Shown here piece by piece: positions 33,139-43,513 of a stretch of DNA of 64,000 bases (positions are counted from its first letter, which is position 1; each line of letters begins with the position of its first letter). The stretch spans positions 1 to 64,000 of the forward strand of contig CAICTM010000025.1 in NCBI GenBank assembly GCA_903772945.1, in the 5' to 3' direction. Made by a program: the position numbers and the translations under genes. The notes beneath the pieces are model-generated. The model searched no databases. It was not told the origin of the DNA and worked only from the letters and a program-made list of their open reading frames with translations. The stretch is from Seminavis robusta. Taxonomy: Eukaryota > Bacillariophyta > Bacillariophyceae > Naviculales > Naviculaceae.

Positions 33139-34830
33139 CTAAACCTCAAGCTCCAAGTCTTCCTCTCGCAGGACTGTCTTGTGGGCCACGTGCATATATT
33201 TGCTTTTGCTGTACTTCGTGAAGGCCGCCTTTAGCTGTGATGATTCGGCCTTTTGATGGTATCTGTGAAGCACCTGGACAGTATCTTTAAGTTCTTCGAC
33301 GGAGTACCCTGTGTAGCATTGTAGCGTTTTGTTCCAGAATTTGTTCTGCTCCCGTTCGTCACAGTCTTCTTCGACGCTATCATTGCAGATCCCCAAGGTC
33401 GCCCTCGCAAGGAACACTGTGGCAGCCGCCACGAGGCTTGGCTTGACAGGCACAAGCTCGTAGGCTACCCGCGAAAGCTCCAAGAGATAGTGGACCATGT
33501 TGCGCAAAAGAGAGTGAAAGGCAGGCCCTGTGGGGCTATTGGGTCGACAGGGTCCTCCTTGACTGGCCAGGAGATACTCATGGGCATAATGCACGGGAGT
33601 CACATGCTGCAAATGAAACTTGAGTGCCGAACAAACATCCAGTTCCATGTCCAGAATCTGCCCCCTTCGATAGATATTGTCCGAAATGTAGACAAAGTCA
33701 TCAACCGAAGGGGGATGGGTTTCCTCCATCTTGGCAGCAATCCAGGTACAGGCGCTGTGGAATCAACGAAACAGAAACGAAAGGAACGAGTGAGTAAGCA
33801 TTCAAGGAAGCAATGTATCAAGTGTTTGTGCGGTCGCGTTCTGAACGTACCATCCCAAACACTGCAACATGTCTCTAGGAATGGTCATGCCGTGCCCAAT
33901 CATTCCCTTGCCTTCTGCCTCCTCCTCTGTGGGTGTACACGCCATGCTCTTGTCAATCAGAGTAACGGCAAGATGGAAGGTCATGGGAGACAGCTTGTAC
34001 TCCTCCGATAATTCAATAATCCAATCCATGAGAATACCCCGCATGCGATTCTCCATGTCGGGCTGTCGATCCATGTAACCATCCAGTGTCCAGTCCATAG
34101 CTACAGCCCATTTCGTCCGTTGTCGAGTGCGGAACTCGGGAGGGGGTACAATATCCGAGAGGGTCAAGAGGTGGTAAGGATCCTTGTCATCCAGTTGTTG
34201 CGGCTCCACATCCTGGTACTCCTTGTCTTCCACATTCTTCAAGAGCGCCTTGTATTCCCATCCATAGTTATGGAGATGCGCGACAGTATTGCATCGACCC
34301 AAGCAGACCGGCTTGTTGACTGTCATGAAATGATGACATTGGCAAGAAGTAGGTTCATGCTTCGGGAACGCAAAGAGATCAGGGACTTTGGGAGGAAAAC
34401 CCACTGTTGCAAGAATCTCGGATCTGGATAATGAGCTGTCATCTTCTTCGCACAGCTTGTTGCTGCTGGAAGATGCGGGTGTGGAAGCGGCGGTGTTTGG
34501 AGTAAACAGGGAGTCTGGTGAAATGGCAATAGACTTTTTGGATCTGAGTGGGCTGCCGCCGCTGGTTTTCTTGTCATCCGCCGCCAAGAGGTTTTCCTTG
34601 CTATTGCTGCGGTGCCTACGGGCCTTTTTCCGTCTTGCGGTTATGGATCCGGCGCAGGATAATCCATCACCATCGGACGAACGCTTCTTTGCTGCCGTCC
34701 CCTCTTTTGCCGCTTGTGGAAGCTTGGCTTTCTGACTTTTGCTTCTACTAGTAGTGCGTGCTGGTGTGCTTTCTTCATCCATCCTTCCAGCGAGTTGCCA
34801 AGAACGAGGTGTTGCGTCTTTGTCATCCAT
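33139..34830 (-). CDS. Mitotic-type cyclin (A/B group)
   Basis: Two exons (34830-33851, 33754-33139) are separated by a 96-bp GT-AG intron and give 531 residues in phase. The first ~150 residues are disordered, basic and Ser/Pro-rich. The N-terminal cyclin box begins around residue 240 (MDRQPDMENRMRGILMDWI, the MRxILxDW signature), continuing SPMTFHLAVTLIDKSM and, across the splice, ACTWIAAKMEETHPPSVDDF. A C-terminal cyclin-fold half follows. Such cyclins activate CDKs at S/G2/M. No clean RxxL destruction box was assigned. The A, B or diatom-specific class cannot be settled without alignment. Confidence 0.9.
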
Positions 34831-35591
34831 CTTGTTGTTGCTAATGAGAAGTGCGGTCGTTGGGACGAAGAAAAGTACGATTGCAATGAGATTGATGAGA
34901 CAGTGTTATCTTCAGGGAAGAAACTCGACGCTCGCGCTTGTATTGTGAGTGTAGAGGACCACGGATAACACTGAAATTGTGAGGACCAAGCAGTAGCGGA
35001 GGCAGGTGTGTTGGCTGGAGTGTAATTCAATTTTTAATGGCGGTGGAGGCAAGCTAGCAAGGGTATATTTGTTCCTCTTGCATTCACTTTTGTTAGGCTG
35101 CTAGCCAGCTAGCGTCGTAGTAGATCTTCACGGGCACCACCCAACAGCCAGCTTCAAAACCTGCTGTTCGCGCCTTTCCTGAGTCGTTCTGCCGCCAAGC
35201 TGAGCCCAGTGGGGTGGAATGCTCGGGAGGATCAATTCCAAGGGAAAAAGACGATAACGGTCAAAATGGCGAGGAGGGCGAGCGCCGGATTGACGAACTG
35301 TCAGGCGCTCGTTTCCGAAAATGAATTTCGGACTTTCTCGGAGCCGTGTGTATCTCTCGCATGGATGACAAAGAAGCTTGTCTCGCTCGGCTCGGCTTTG
35401 GAGATTGTCACACTGTCACTCGGCTCCTTGTGAGTGTCTTTTGGGGGGTCAAAATGGGTTCTGGGGGAGTGGACTAGACTACCTGGTATGGGGGTAAAAT
35501 TATTGCAATCCAAGGATCTTTCTCAAAATCTCGTGGTCTCACATCATCTGCTTCTTCTTCTTCTTCTTATACAATCCTCAAATCCATCACC
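34831..35591. other. Divergent intergenic region
   Basis: About 760 bp between cyclin (minus) and heme-oxygenase-like (plus) starts. A CTTCTTCTT tract lies at 35549-35569 just before the latter. No gene was recognised. Confidence 0.4.
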
Positions 35592-36395
35592 ATGTCGGCA
35601 ACTCCGCTGCTAACAGATCAAATGCGCGCTGCAACCAAAAGCGATCATGACAAGTCTGATAAACTCGTCAATCTGAAACTGGCGCTGGTTCTCACTTCCC
35701 CTGCTCTCTATGGGGAGGCTTTGGGTCTCTTCCTTCCGGTTTTCGAGACAATGGAGAGCATCATTGATCGCAACTCCAAGCACCCACAGATTGGTAAGCT
35801 GCATCCCATGATGGATATTCTCCGTCGAACCCCTGGCTTCCGTTCCGATTTGGAATACTATCTCCCTGGGGATCGCCGTCAAGAATTAGAAAAGGCGTGG
35901 AAAAATGGTGAAAACGCCGTGATCAAAGAATACGTGGAACACCTGGAGAAACTCGAAAAGGAGGATCCTGTGCGAGTATTGGCGTACGCCTATCACTTGA
36001 ATGGAGGCGTATTGGCAGGGGGGCAAATAATTTCCCGAATGGTGCGAAAAGCAATGGGCCTCCCCAACAATCAAGAAGAGGGAGTAATGGTCTTCAAAGT
36101 CAAGGATGAAGCAAGCATGAGCAATAAGGGGGTGTTCCAAAAGGTCAAGTCTATCTTCAACGAGGAACTCGAGTTATCTGCAGAATCAAAGCAAGCGCTG
36201 ATTCAAGAAGGTAAAGAGGTATTCAGACTCAATAATGCGCTTGTGTCAACGGTGAAAGGCACCCAGGCGTGGGACCAAGCCGCCGATGCCTTCACGAAAA
36301 AGATCTTGCTGATCTGTTGCGTCATTCTTGCTTGCTACTTTGCCTGGCATGTCTTTGCGCTTGGTTCAGGAGGAATCCTCCAGCATGGATACTAG
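35592..36395 (+). CDS. Heme-oxygenase-like membrane protein with changed active site
   Basis: A 267-residue single-exon protein (ATG 35592). It follows the HO-1/HO-2 plan: MRAATKSDHDKSDKL gives the proximal heme-ligand candidate His19, and an all-helical core follows. The distal helix reads AYAYHLNGGVLAGGQIISRM against the family's YLGDLSGGQ, and residues after it (KAMGLP) also match. A C-terminal membrane anchor (LLICCVILACYFAWHVFAL) resembles ER-bound animal heme oxygenases rather than plastid ones. At the place of the catalytic Asp (human D140) there is Val140 (codon GTA), and the adjacent Ser is Ala. Asp140 substitutions in human HO-1 are known to impair oxygenation, so this may be a heme-binding or altered-activity member. 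Confidence 0.85.
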   Translation: MSATPLLTDQMRAATKSDHDKSDKLVNLKLALVLTSPALYGEALGLFLPVFETMESIIDRNSKHPQIGKLHPMMDILRRTPGFRSDLEYYLPGDRRQELEKAWKNGENAVIKEYVEHLEKLEKEDPVRVLAYAYHLNGGVLAGGQIISRMVRKAMGLPNNQEEGVMVFKVKDEASMSNKGVFQKVKSIFNEELELSAESKQALIQEGKEVFRLNNALVSTVKGTQAWDQAADAFTKKILLICCVILACYFAWHVFALGSGGILQHGY

Positions 36396-36921
36396 CTAGC
36401 TAAATCATTGGACTGACTGAATAGTAAGGAACTATAGTTATTATAGTACCAAAGGCTCCCGTTTACTCTAGCTACCATAGACAAAATTGGACTTCCCAAG
36501 CAAACCGAGACAGAACCTACAAAACAAGCAATAGTGACAAATTGAGTCAGTGAACAACATCATATGAATGCAACTTCACGATGAACAGGAGCTGTTCTGC
36601 CAACTATCCATCCGTAATGATTTCACTCTTCAAGCACAGTTGTGTCAGAGAATGTAGATAAAATAAAAAAATCATCGTCATATGGATGGTGGCACAACCT
36701 TGGTCAAAGGAGCTGTCAAAAGCCAGGAAGGTGGCTGCAAAGTTACATGAATCCCTCGGAATTGAATTTTTGTACACATTCACGTCGAATCAACAAAGCA
36801 ACCAGAGGTTGCTCAGACCGCCCGACGGAACTATCGTCATAGGGAATTCATCGACTTTTGCGCTTGCCAAACCCAGCCAGACAACGAATGAGCGAACGGG
36901 TGACCTACCTCGATTTCCCCC
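36396..36921. other. Convergent intergenic spacer
   Basis: About 525 bp between the 3' ends of the heme-oxygenase-like and Misato genes. No gene was recognised. Confidence 0.5.
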
Positions 36922-39205
36922 TCATTCGTCCAGATATTGACCGCCTTCCCCTTCATCTAGACCACTCCCATTTGGCGGTTCGTAGACATCACGCAAGTCC
37001 CAACATTGCTCCAGTGCCTCGTCGCAATCATCGACCTCTGGCAAGGTACCAGTCATGACTTCGCGCTGATAAAACCCCTTGGTCTTTGACGATCTCAAGG
37101 CTGACTTCATTTGGCTGGCAACAGCGTGCAAATGTGGATACATTCGAGTTGTGTTGCCCAGCACACTTAGAACTGGAATTTCGACACCCGCCCCCATCAG
37201 ATACTGCCAGTAAGAGCCAGCGCCATAGCGATGACTAGCGCAGGTCAACTTGTTCAAGTCCTGGTGACAAACCAGCCCAAACGCTGTTTCAGGTCTGTAT
37301 CGAATTCCCATACCTTCCATCAGGCATGTCAAATGCTGCTGGTTGTCATTCAACGAAGGACTTCCCGAGCTCTGTGCACGCCTCAAACAGGTAGAGAGAC
37401 CATAATGGTGATGAAGAGATCTGTCCTGTTTGGCGACGTGCCTGGGAGACAGACTGGTTAGAAGTCCAGGAGATGCTGGATATTGTGCATCAAACAACCA
37501 GACACCAGGATACTCCGTTGACATTGAGCTTTGAGGTCGACGCATTCGGGGATCTCGTTCCACACTAGTCCCCGCCACCAGCGATTGACCAAGACCTTGT
37601 CGATTCTCAGATGTCATGACTGCGTCTAACTCCAACAATGAATAACGTGGAGACGGTTGCAGCGAGGTCAGATAATCTCCCATTGTCATTCCACCCGGAC
37701 TAGCTCCTTCCTCGTATCCACTCATTGAATTCCATCCGACCAATGTCTTGTCTGAAGAGGACTGGCAACGATAGGGAAGCGTTACCGTTTCCAACGCCAT
37801 GGCCAATTCGGCAGTTGCACGGAACACTGAAGTTTGCCTGGAGGGCAAGGTCAACGGCACCATTACGTGTGAATGATCGGATAAACCCGCCAGAGCCAAA
37901 CCTCCTTGGACACTGCCTCGAACTCGCGCTTGCGCACGTGATAATTCCGTGCTGCGTCGTCGTGGAGAGGCGTTTTCTTGGTTGCCTGCATCCAAAGACG
38001 CTTCTTCTTGCTGGTCATGGTCATCTCCCTCTGCGACATGAAAGACCCATCGACCAGCGGCACGACACTCTTGCTGTAGTTCTTGCAGTACCCAGTCCGT
38101 CATACCCGCATAGATACCGCTCCCCTCCGTAAGAATAGAAAACCCCTGGCAGGCGTCCATGCGTTCTAGTTCATGTCGAATCTTTTCCCAAAAGTCTTCC
38201 AATATAGTTTTGGAGTAGCCACTGTGACTGGCAATGTTGAACGCGTGGAGAGGAGGTGCTTCCAGAGATGATGCCGCCGATGTCGACGGCAATCCATACG
38301 TACACTCTGTCAATGGAGACGGATGCGGTGGCATCCAATAGTCCATCCAAGACAATTTCGACAAATCAGCTTCTGTTGGCCTGGAATCCAATTCCCCAGC
38401 TTGATCCCCTTTGTTATCACCTTCAGCAGCAGCATCGTTGGATGGCTGCGATTGCCACAGATTCGATAACTGCTCTTCGTGTTGCCGTCGTTCCCCTTCC
38501 CATTGTTTGTGTTGTTCCCGTCGTTGTCGCTCTCGAAGTGCCTCCATTTCTTCCTCGTCTTCCTTTGGTTCCTCCCCTAGATCGTCCCAATTGAAATGCC
38601 GAGAAGAAGTCGTATCTGCCTGCGTTGACGATGATTGTTGTTGCTGCTGCTGATAATTCAAAGAAGACTGGTATTCTTGCTCCGACACTCGATATTGCGA
38701 ATAAGGTGCATACGCCAATTGATTGGCCGTTTGTTGCCAGGAGGATACCCACGAAGGCGACGGCTGTGTCGGATTCTGTGGTACCCCCAAAGAATTTGAG
38801 TTCAAGCTAAAGTTGGTAACTACCATGTCTTCCGCAGCCGACCCCGTCATCATTGTCCCCATATCAAAGGAAAATGCATCCAGGTTGACCTGTTGAAACG
38901 GTCCATTCCACGTGGGAGCCGCGTTTGTTGTTGTAGGGTGGTTGATGCATCACTGACAGCAGCAGCATCTTGTGTTGCTCTTGGCTGTCGTTGTATCCGA
39001 TGAGATTCATCCACCAGCAAGACCCGTGGTACCCAAACCTGATTTGCGAAATCTCTTCGATGAGTGACGAGAGGATCGCAAATGGGTTGGCCACCTCCAC
39101 TCGCACTTGTGGCGGCAAGACCCTCCAGATTCATCAAATGGGCAGACACACAGTTGGCCGTTGGCCCAGAGAAAGCTTGATGGTTTCACGACGACGTCCA
39201 CTCAT
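36922..39205 (-). CDS. MSTO1: Misato/DML1 tubulin-like protein, with two apparent frame breaks
   Basis: The main frame (about 38950-36922) encodes the Misato tubulin-like body: APTWNGPFQQVNLDAF, WMDYWMPPHP, YSKTILEDFWEKIRHELE, DACQGFSILTEGSGIYAGM. It continues through a long C-terminal region that includes TASH-type SHRYGAGSYW. The N-terminus lies in other frames. ATG 39205 begins MSGRRRETIKLSLG, matching the family's REIVTLQLG strand. A second frame then carries NCVSAHLMNLEG and VWVPRVLLVDESHRIQ. Each change of frame corresponds to one missing base, and no convincing GT-AG intron explains either, so the cause is a sequencing/assembly error or a damaged gene. Misato proteins act in mitochondrial morphology and inheritance. 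Gln-rich and acidic insertions (residues about 60-160) are lineage-specific. Confidence 0.75.
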
Positions 39206-39346
39206 CTTTATTTATTTGTCGGGACGATGTATGTCCTCTGAGAGGAGAACGAGGAGGAAAGGAATGAATCCAAACTCGCAATGGCTGAAGAGAAAATGAA
39301 AACAGGAAAGATGCCAACGAAAACGGGTGGCTTGGAAGATGATGAA

Positions 39347-39514
39347 TAACAATAAAAATAAGATTTAAAAAAATAACGAAATTTTATTTTAAAGGCTGCA
39401 CCTCGTCAGACGATCCGCTGAACGGTGCCGTGACGAACCCATATACCTCAGGCGCACGAGTACGCCCACTTAGGACGGGCCTAGTGTAAGCCCCCCTAAC
39501 AATAAAAATAAGAT
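39347..39514 (-). mobile_element. tRNA-like SINE with 18-bp target duplication
   Basis: A 132-bp insert (39365-39496) is flanked by perfect direct repeats TAACAATAAAAATAAGAT at 39347-39364 and 39497-39514. Read on the minus strand it starts GGGGGGCTTACACTAGG. It has an A-box-like TCCTAAGTGGG and, about 30 bp later, a B-box-like GGGTTCGTCACGG, and ends in an A/T-rich tail (TTTAAAATAAAATTTCG...). This layout (internal pol III promoter, A-rich end, long target duplication) fits a SINE moved by a LINE. Perfect duplications suggest a recent insertion. It lies in the shared upstream region of the Misato gene and reductase-acyltransferase copy 2. Confidence 0.75.
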
Positions 39515-40015
39515 ACGCAACAGGTTTTACAGAAGATTAGAGCAATCCCACTGGCTACGGTAGTCCGTACTAGTACGGTAAGGATTTGAGGGAATGAGGT
39601 GAGCGAGGTGGGCTTCCACGGAAGACGGATTATGGTCTAAATCCAAACTGCCACGGAAGCGAGCAGTAGTGGACACGGGCAACGTCATTTCCAAGGAGCT
39701 GCTCCTCGTCGCCAAACAGACGAGTCATGTTGAAAAATAGGCATTTGCTTGGTGGCTTTAGTGACGTGTCAGAAAAGATAGCGATAAACAATGCACCTTC
39801 ACTTCAACAGCCAAAAATAGGATGTGGCTCGTCTTCTTGACGGCCCCACCATTTTCACCATCCCACAGAATTCTCGGTGTCGGCTTTGTTGGTCTTTGAT
39901 TATTGTCCTCATCTTTGCAAAACAACACGCATAACAAGATATCACCAAGACTTACGCAACAACAAGCAACTGCTAGGTACATAGAGAAAGAGAAGGAAGG
40001 AAGCAGGAGAAAAGC

Positions 40016-42541
40016 ATGTGTAGCATTTCCAATGACTCGGCCGCTTCGCGAGGTGAACTCAACAACCGTGTGTCGGTGCCTCCCCTCGTGCTGGGCAGTA
40101 TTGTTGCGCTCATTGTTGCGTTGCTGTGGAGATTGATTCCATCGACAGCAGCCTTCGCGGCTTCCGTTGCTGTCCTCGGGGCCTCTGTGGTTGGTTTCCT
40201 GGCCTGCTTTGCCCTTTTTGTGGACGTCTACGCTGGACCTACACTCCGAAAGGCTACAACCTCCGCCTCCCACATTGCCAATATTGTCAAGAAGGAGGAA
40301 TCCCTAGCAGACCTCATTTCCGACTTGAATAAAATCACAAACCCGGAAGGCTTGACACAGCTTTGGAAAAGAGAAATCCACGACAATGAAAAGGCTTTCA
40401 AACTTCTCTTGACGGGGGTCACTGGCTATGTTGGTAGAGCCTTTCTCTTTCAGCTACTACGAGAAATTGCTCAGGCAGAGGAAGATGGCAAAACAGCATT
40501 GCCCCACAAGGTCTACGTTATGGCGAGAGGCAAAGCTCGCAAAAATCTGACAGCAGCCGAACGCCTGGAAAAGATTCGTGATGAACCCATGTTTGCGCCC
40601 TACAAAAAGCAATGGGATGATGTTGTCATGGCAGCTCAATCTGGAGATTTGCAAGACGAAAACTGTGGAATGTCCGATGACACTGTACAGATGCTAGCGG
40701 ATGCGCAGATTACTCACGTGGTACACTGTGCCGCAGATGTCAACTTCAACAGACCTCTTCCCGAGTCGGCGGGGATCAACATCTCTCCTGCTCTGCAACT
40801 GCAAGCATTGGCTTCCAAATGGTCCACCTGCACCCGTTTTGTACATTGCTCGACTGCATTCGTCAATCCAGGGCCAGGAACCGATGAAAATCCGATGCCA
40901 GAAGCATTGTTTTCGCTTGGAAAGTATGATCCACAGGACCTGTACGATTCCATGATGGGAGATCAACAACTGGCCCTCAAAGTCAAGGCCGAATTCGGAT
41001 TCCCCAACAACTACGTTTTGACAAAGTGCGTGGCGGAGCATTTGGTGACCCGACACAATGACAATAAGACCATGGAACTCCGTATTTGCCGTCCAGCCGT
41101 GGTAGGACCTGCTTGGGTGCTCCCAGAACAAGGATGGAACGGGGATAAGCCTTCGACCATTTCGGGGGTCTTTTTGCTTTGGGGTACCCGTGTCATCCGT
41201 TTTGCTCCGCTCATCCACAAACCCATGCCAGTCATTCCTGTCGATGTGGTCGCAGCTGGAATTCTGCATTCTATGATTGATCCTGCCGCGGAAAAGAAAG
41301 ATGACGAGTTTCCGATTCGGTTCCGCAACTTGATTTGGTCGCACAAGTCGCAGAAGAAGCCCATGCATGGAGTGACAATGGCGAAGCAAAATATCCAAGC
41401 AGCAATGGACCTGGATCACTTCACTGCCACTGAGGCTGCCGTGTCCTTTCTGCTCTTGGATATTGTCGCTGCATTCCCTGCTGCATTTGACTTTCTTCAC
41501 TCCATCTTCAACTTGGGACCTCTATACCTGCTTCAGTTTGTGTGCTGGGCGGTCAAGACTGCTGGTATCAAGTCGGTATTGGAACAAGTTCCTGTTGTGA
41601 AGCTTTTCAAGTTCTCGGACATGCTTACTCTCTACAAGCCCTACATGGGAAGAGATTACAAGTTTACCAGCTCCCTACACATCCCTGAATCTTTCGACAT
41701 CAACAGATACAGTGCTAGTCTTTTTGTTGCTACACAGACATTCTGGAGTAAAATGTTCCCCGGAACGATCAAGGAAATTAACGAGGTGGACATGTTGCCA
41801 AAAGGACGCCTCGACCTTTGGTGGGCCCTGACGCAACCTTGCAGCAGCTTCTACAACCGTCTTGTTGGATACTTGGCGTGCAAAATTTTGCGTGCTGCTT
41901 GTCTCACGGCAAATGTCGATTATCTTGGTTCGGCCAATTTCTTTGACAAAATGGTGGAGCTGGACGAGACCATGTCCGAACAAAAGCACTGTGTTGTTCT
42001 TGCACCCAACCACAAATCCGCCATGGACTACATTCTTATCAAGTATGTGGCCTTTTTCATGTCTTTGGCTGGCATCGATGCTCCCGTTGTTCTTGCAAAG
42101 AACGAATTGGAAGATTCCGAGCTGACACAAAAACTGGCCAAGGCCCAATGTGACCGTCACCTGACTGTTGCTGCCTTTTTGGAAGGGTCCCCAAGCACTG
42201 ATGGAAGCATTGGCAAGCCAAGTGCCAAGGCACTGGGAAAGATTGTTCAGATGGACAGCAAGAGCGACTACACAGTTGTACCCATGGGAATTGAGTACAA
42301 AGCAACAAGCGACAGTGAAATTATCTTGCAGGCAACAAAGAGTAACAGCGACCTGGGACTTGTGGAGATGCTGTCCTTGTACTGGGAAATCTGCGTTTTA
42401 AACAAAACCAAGCCATCAAGTCTTGGCGATATCCGAGTGTCTTTTGGAACTCCAATCACTGTAAAGGACGTTTCGGGCGTGGATGCAACTCTCAAGACGT
42501 TGCACTCGGAACAAACTCGTCTGACAACTGCAACAAATTGA
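40016..42541 (+). CDS. Fatty acyl-CoA reductase/acyltransferase fusion, copy 2
   Basis: An intronless 841-residue protein (ATG 40016, MCSISND). Two membrane segments (residues about 20-70) precede the reductase: TGVTGYVG near 133, HCSTAFVN, and catalytic YVLTK at Y333. Then come the reductase C-terminal region and the acyltransferase with an intact H(x4)D motif at H666 (HKSAMD), FLEGSPSTDG, and VPMGIEYK...DIRVSFGTP, the pattern of DHAP/glycerol-3-phosphate acyltransferases. Reductases of this family make fatty alcohols from acyl-CoA. DHAP acyltransferase makes acyl-DHAP, the other substrate of alkyl-DHAP synthase, so ether-lipid synthesis is the leading hypothesis. It ends about 165 residues before copies 1 and 3, directly after the acyltransferase. 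There is no C-terminal peroxisomal SKL-type signal. Confidence 0.9.
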   Translation: MCSISNDSAASRGELNNRVSVPPLVLGSIVALIVALLWRLIPSTAAFAASVAVLGASVVGFLACFALFVDVYAGPTLRKATTSASHIANIVKKEESLADLISDLNKITNPEGLTQLWKREIHDNEKAFKLLLTGVTGYVGRAFLFQLLREIAQAEEDGKTALPHKVYVMARGKARKNLTAAERLEKIRDEPMFAPYKKQWDDVVMAAQSGDLQDENCGMSDDTVQMLADAQITHVVHCAADVNFNRPLPESAGINISPALQLQALASKWSTCTRFVHCSTAFVNPGPGTDENPMPEALFSLGKYDPQDLYDSMMGDQQLALKVKAEFGFPNNYVLTKCVAEHLVTRHNDNKTMELRICRPAVVGPAWVLPEQGWNGDKPSTISGVFLLWGTRVIRFAPLIHKPMPVIPVDVVAAGILHSMIDPAAEKKDDEFPIRFRNLIWSHKSQKKPMHGVTMAKQNIQAAMDLDHFTATEAAVSFLLLDIVAAFPAAFDFLHSIFNLGPLYLLQFVCWAVKTAGIKSVLEQVPVVKLFKFSDMLTLYKPYMGRDYKFTSSLHIPESFDINRYSASLFVATQTFWSKMFPGTIKEINEVDMLPKGRLDLWWALTQPCSSFYNRLVGYLACKILRAACLTANVDYLGSANFFDKMVELDETMSEQKHCVVLAPNHKSAMDYILIKYVAFFMSLAGIDAPVVLAKNELEDSELTQKLAKAQCDRHLTVAAFLEGSPSTDGSIGKPSAKALGKIVQMDSKSDYTVVPMGIEYKATSDSEIILQATKSNSDLGLVEMLSLYWEICVLNKTKPSSLGDIRVSFGTPITVKDVSGVDATLKTLHSEQTRLTTATN

Positions 42542-43513
42542 TGAGCAAGGAATCGTAGAACCCTGGGAAATGTCAAGTTTACTCTCCTGGACAAAATTCG
42601 CTTCGCTACTAGATATATGTGCACACACGAACATGTAAAGCCTGTTGACTACATGTATGTACACTCGTTCCCTACCTGCTACGAGGCCAGGATAGAAACG
42701 CTACTACAGTCGTACTGTTCAGTTTCTTTGGTGGATTAACACAACGTCAAAACGAATGAAAGAAATCTAAATGACATAGCATAGAGTTTTTCATGTCCAG
42801 TTGTAGCTGTCCCCGTGTCGTATCGTGCTCAAGATGGAGGCCATGCCATACCGGTATGGCAAACACACTAAATCGTCTCCGAAGACCGAAGTGAAGGGGT
42901 TTGAAAACCTGTTTCTTTTGGCCGGTGTCCACAAGACTAGATCTCCGAGCTGTTTGCATCATTGTTAGAACTTAGCAACGCGCTCGATTGCTTGTGATTG
43001 TTGCTTGGGTGTCCGGGGCATTGTTTGGATGGACGAACTATACCGTGGTATTGCTTCGCCAAGGCACCCCGAGCTACTATTTCTTGCCAATTGCCGAGCT
43101 TCATTGCTGTAGAACCCAGTCTCTCATACCGGTACCGGGTACCGGTATGACATAGCGGTATCCTGCCACCAACTCTCATCCCAGCTTTTCTCTCAAAGAA
43201 AGGAAATTCCATTGCTTACTCAGCTACCGGTAGCTAGCTAGGTGTTGGCTCAGGAGAAGGGGCCCTAGCTAGTAGGGCTCTTTTGTTTTACTGCATGTCG
43301 TTCATGACGTCCCGGGGTTGTGCTTGGCTAAGAGTTAGAAATGGAATTCTGTGAGGAGGGGGAGGCCCCCAGACTTTGTGGTGCACCGTGGCTGTTGACC
43401 GTTGGAGGACAGCCAACAAAAGCATCATCACTCAATGCGAACAGCGGAGCTGTCAAATTTTCCTCCGCCCTTCTCCTCCACCTCCACTCGACGGTTTGTC
43501 TCCCCTTGTGACA
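42542..43513. other. Spacer between copies 2 and 3
   Basis: About 970 bp with no gene seen. A palindromic block (ATACCGGTACCGGGTACCGG) sits at 43127-43146 and ACATGTA motifs near 42633 and 42651. The last 140 bp are open in the frame of copy 3 but contain no ATG before 43514. Confidence 0.5.

Noticed and set aside
39758-40273. 171-residue minus-strand frame
   Set aside because: It overlaps the start of reductase-acyltransferase copy 2; low-quality composition, no family.
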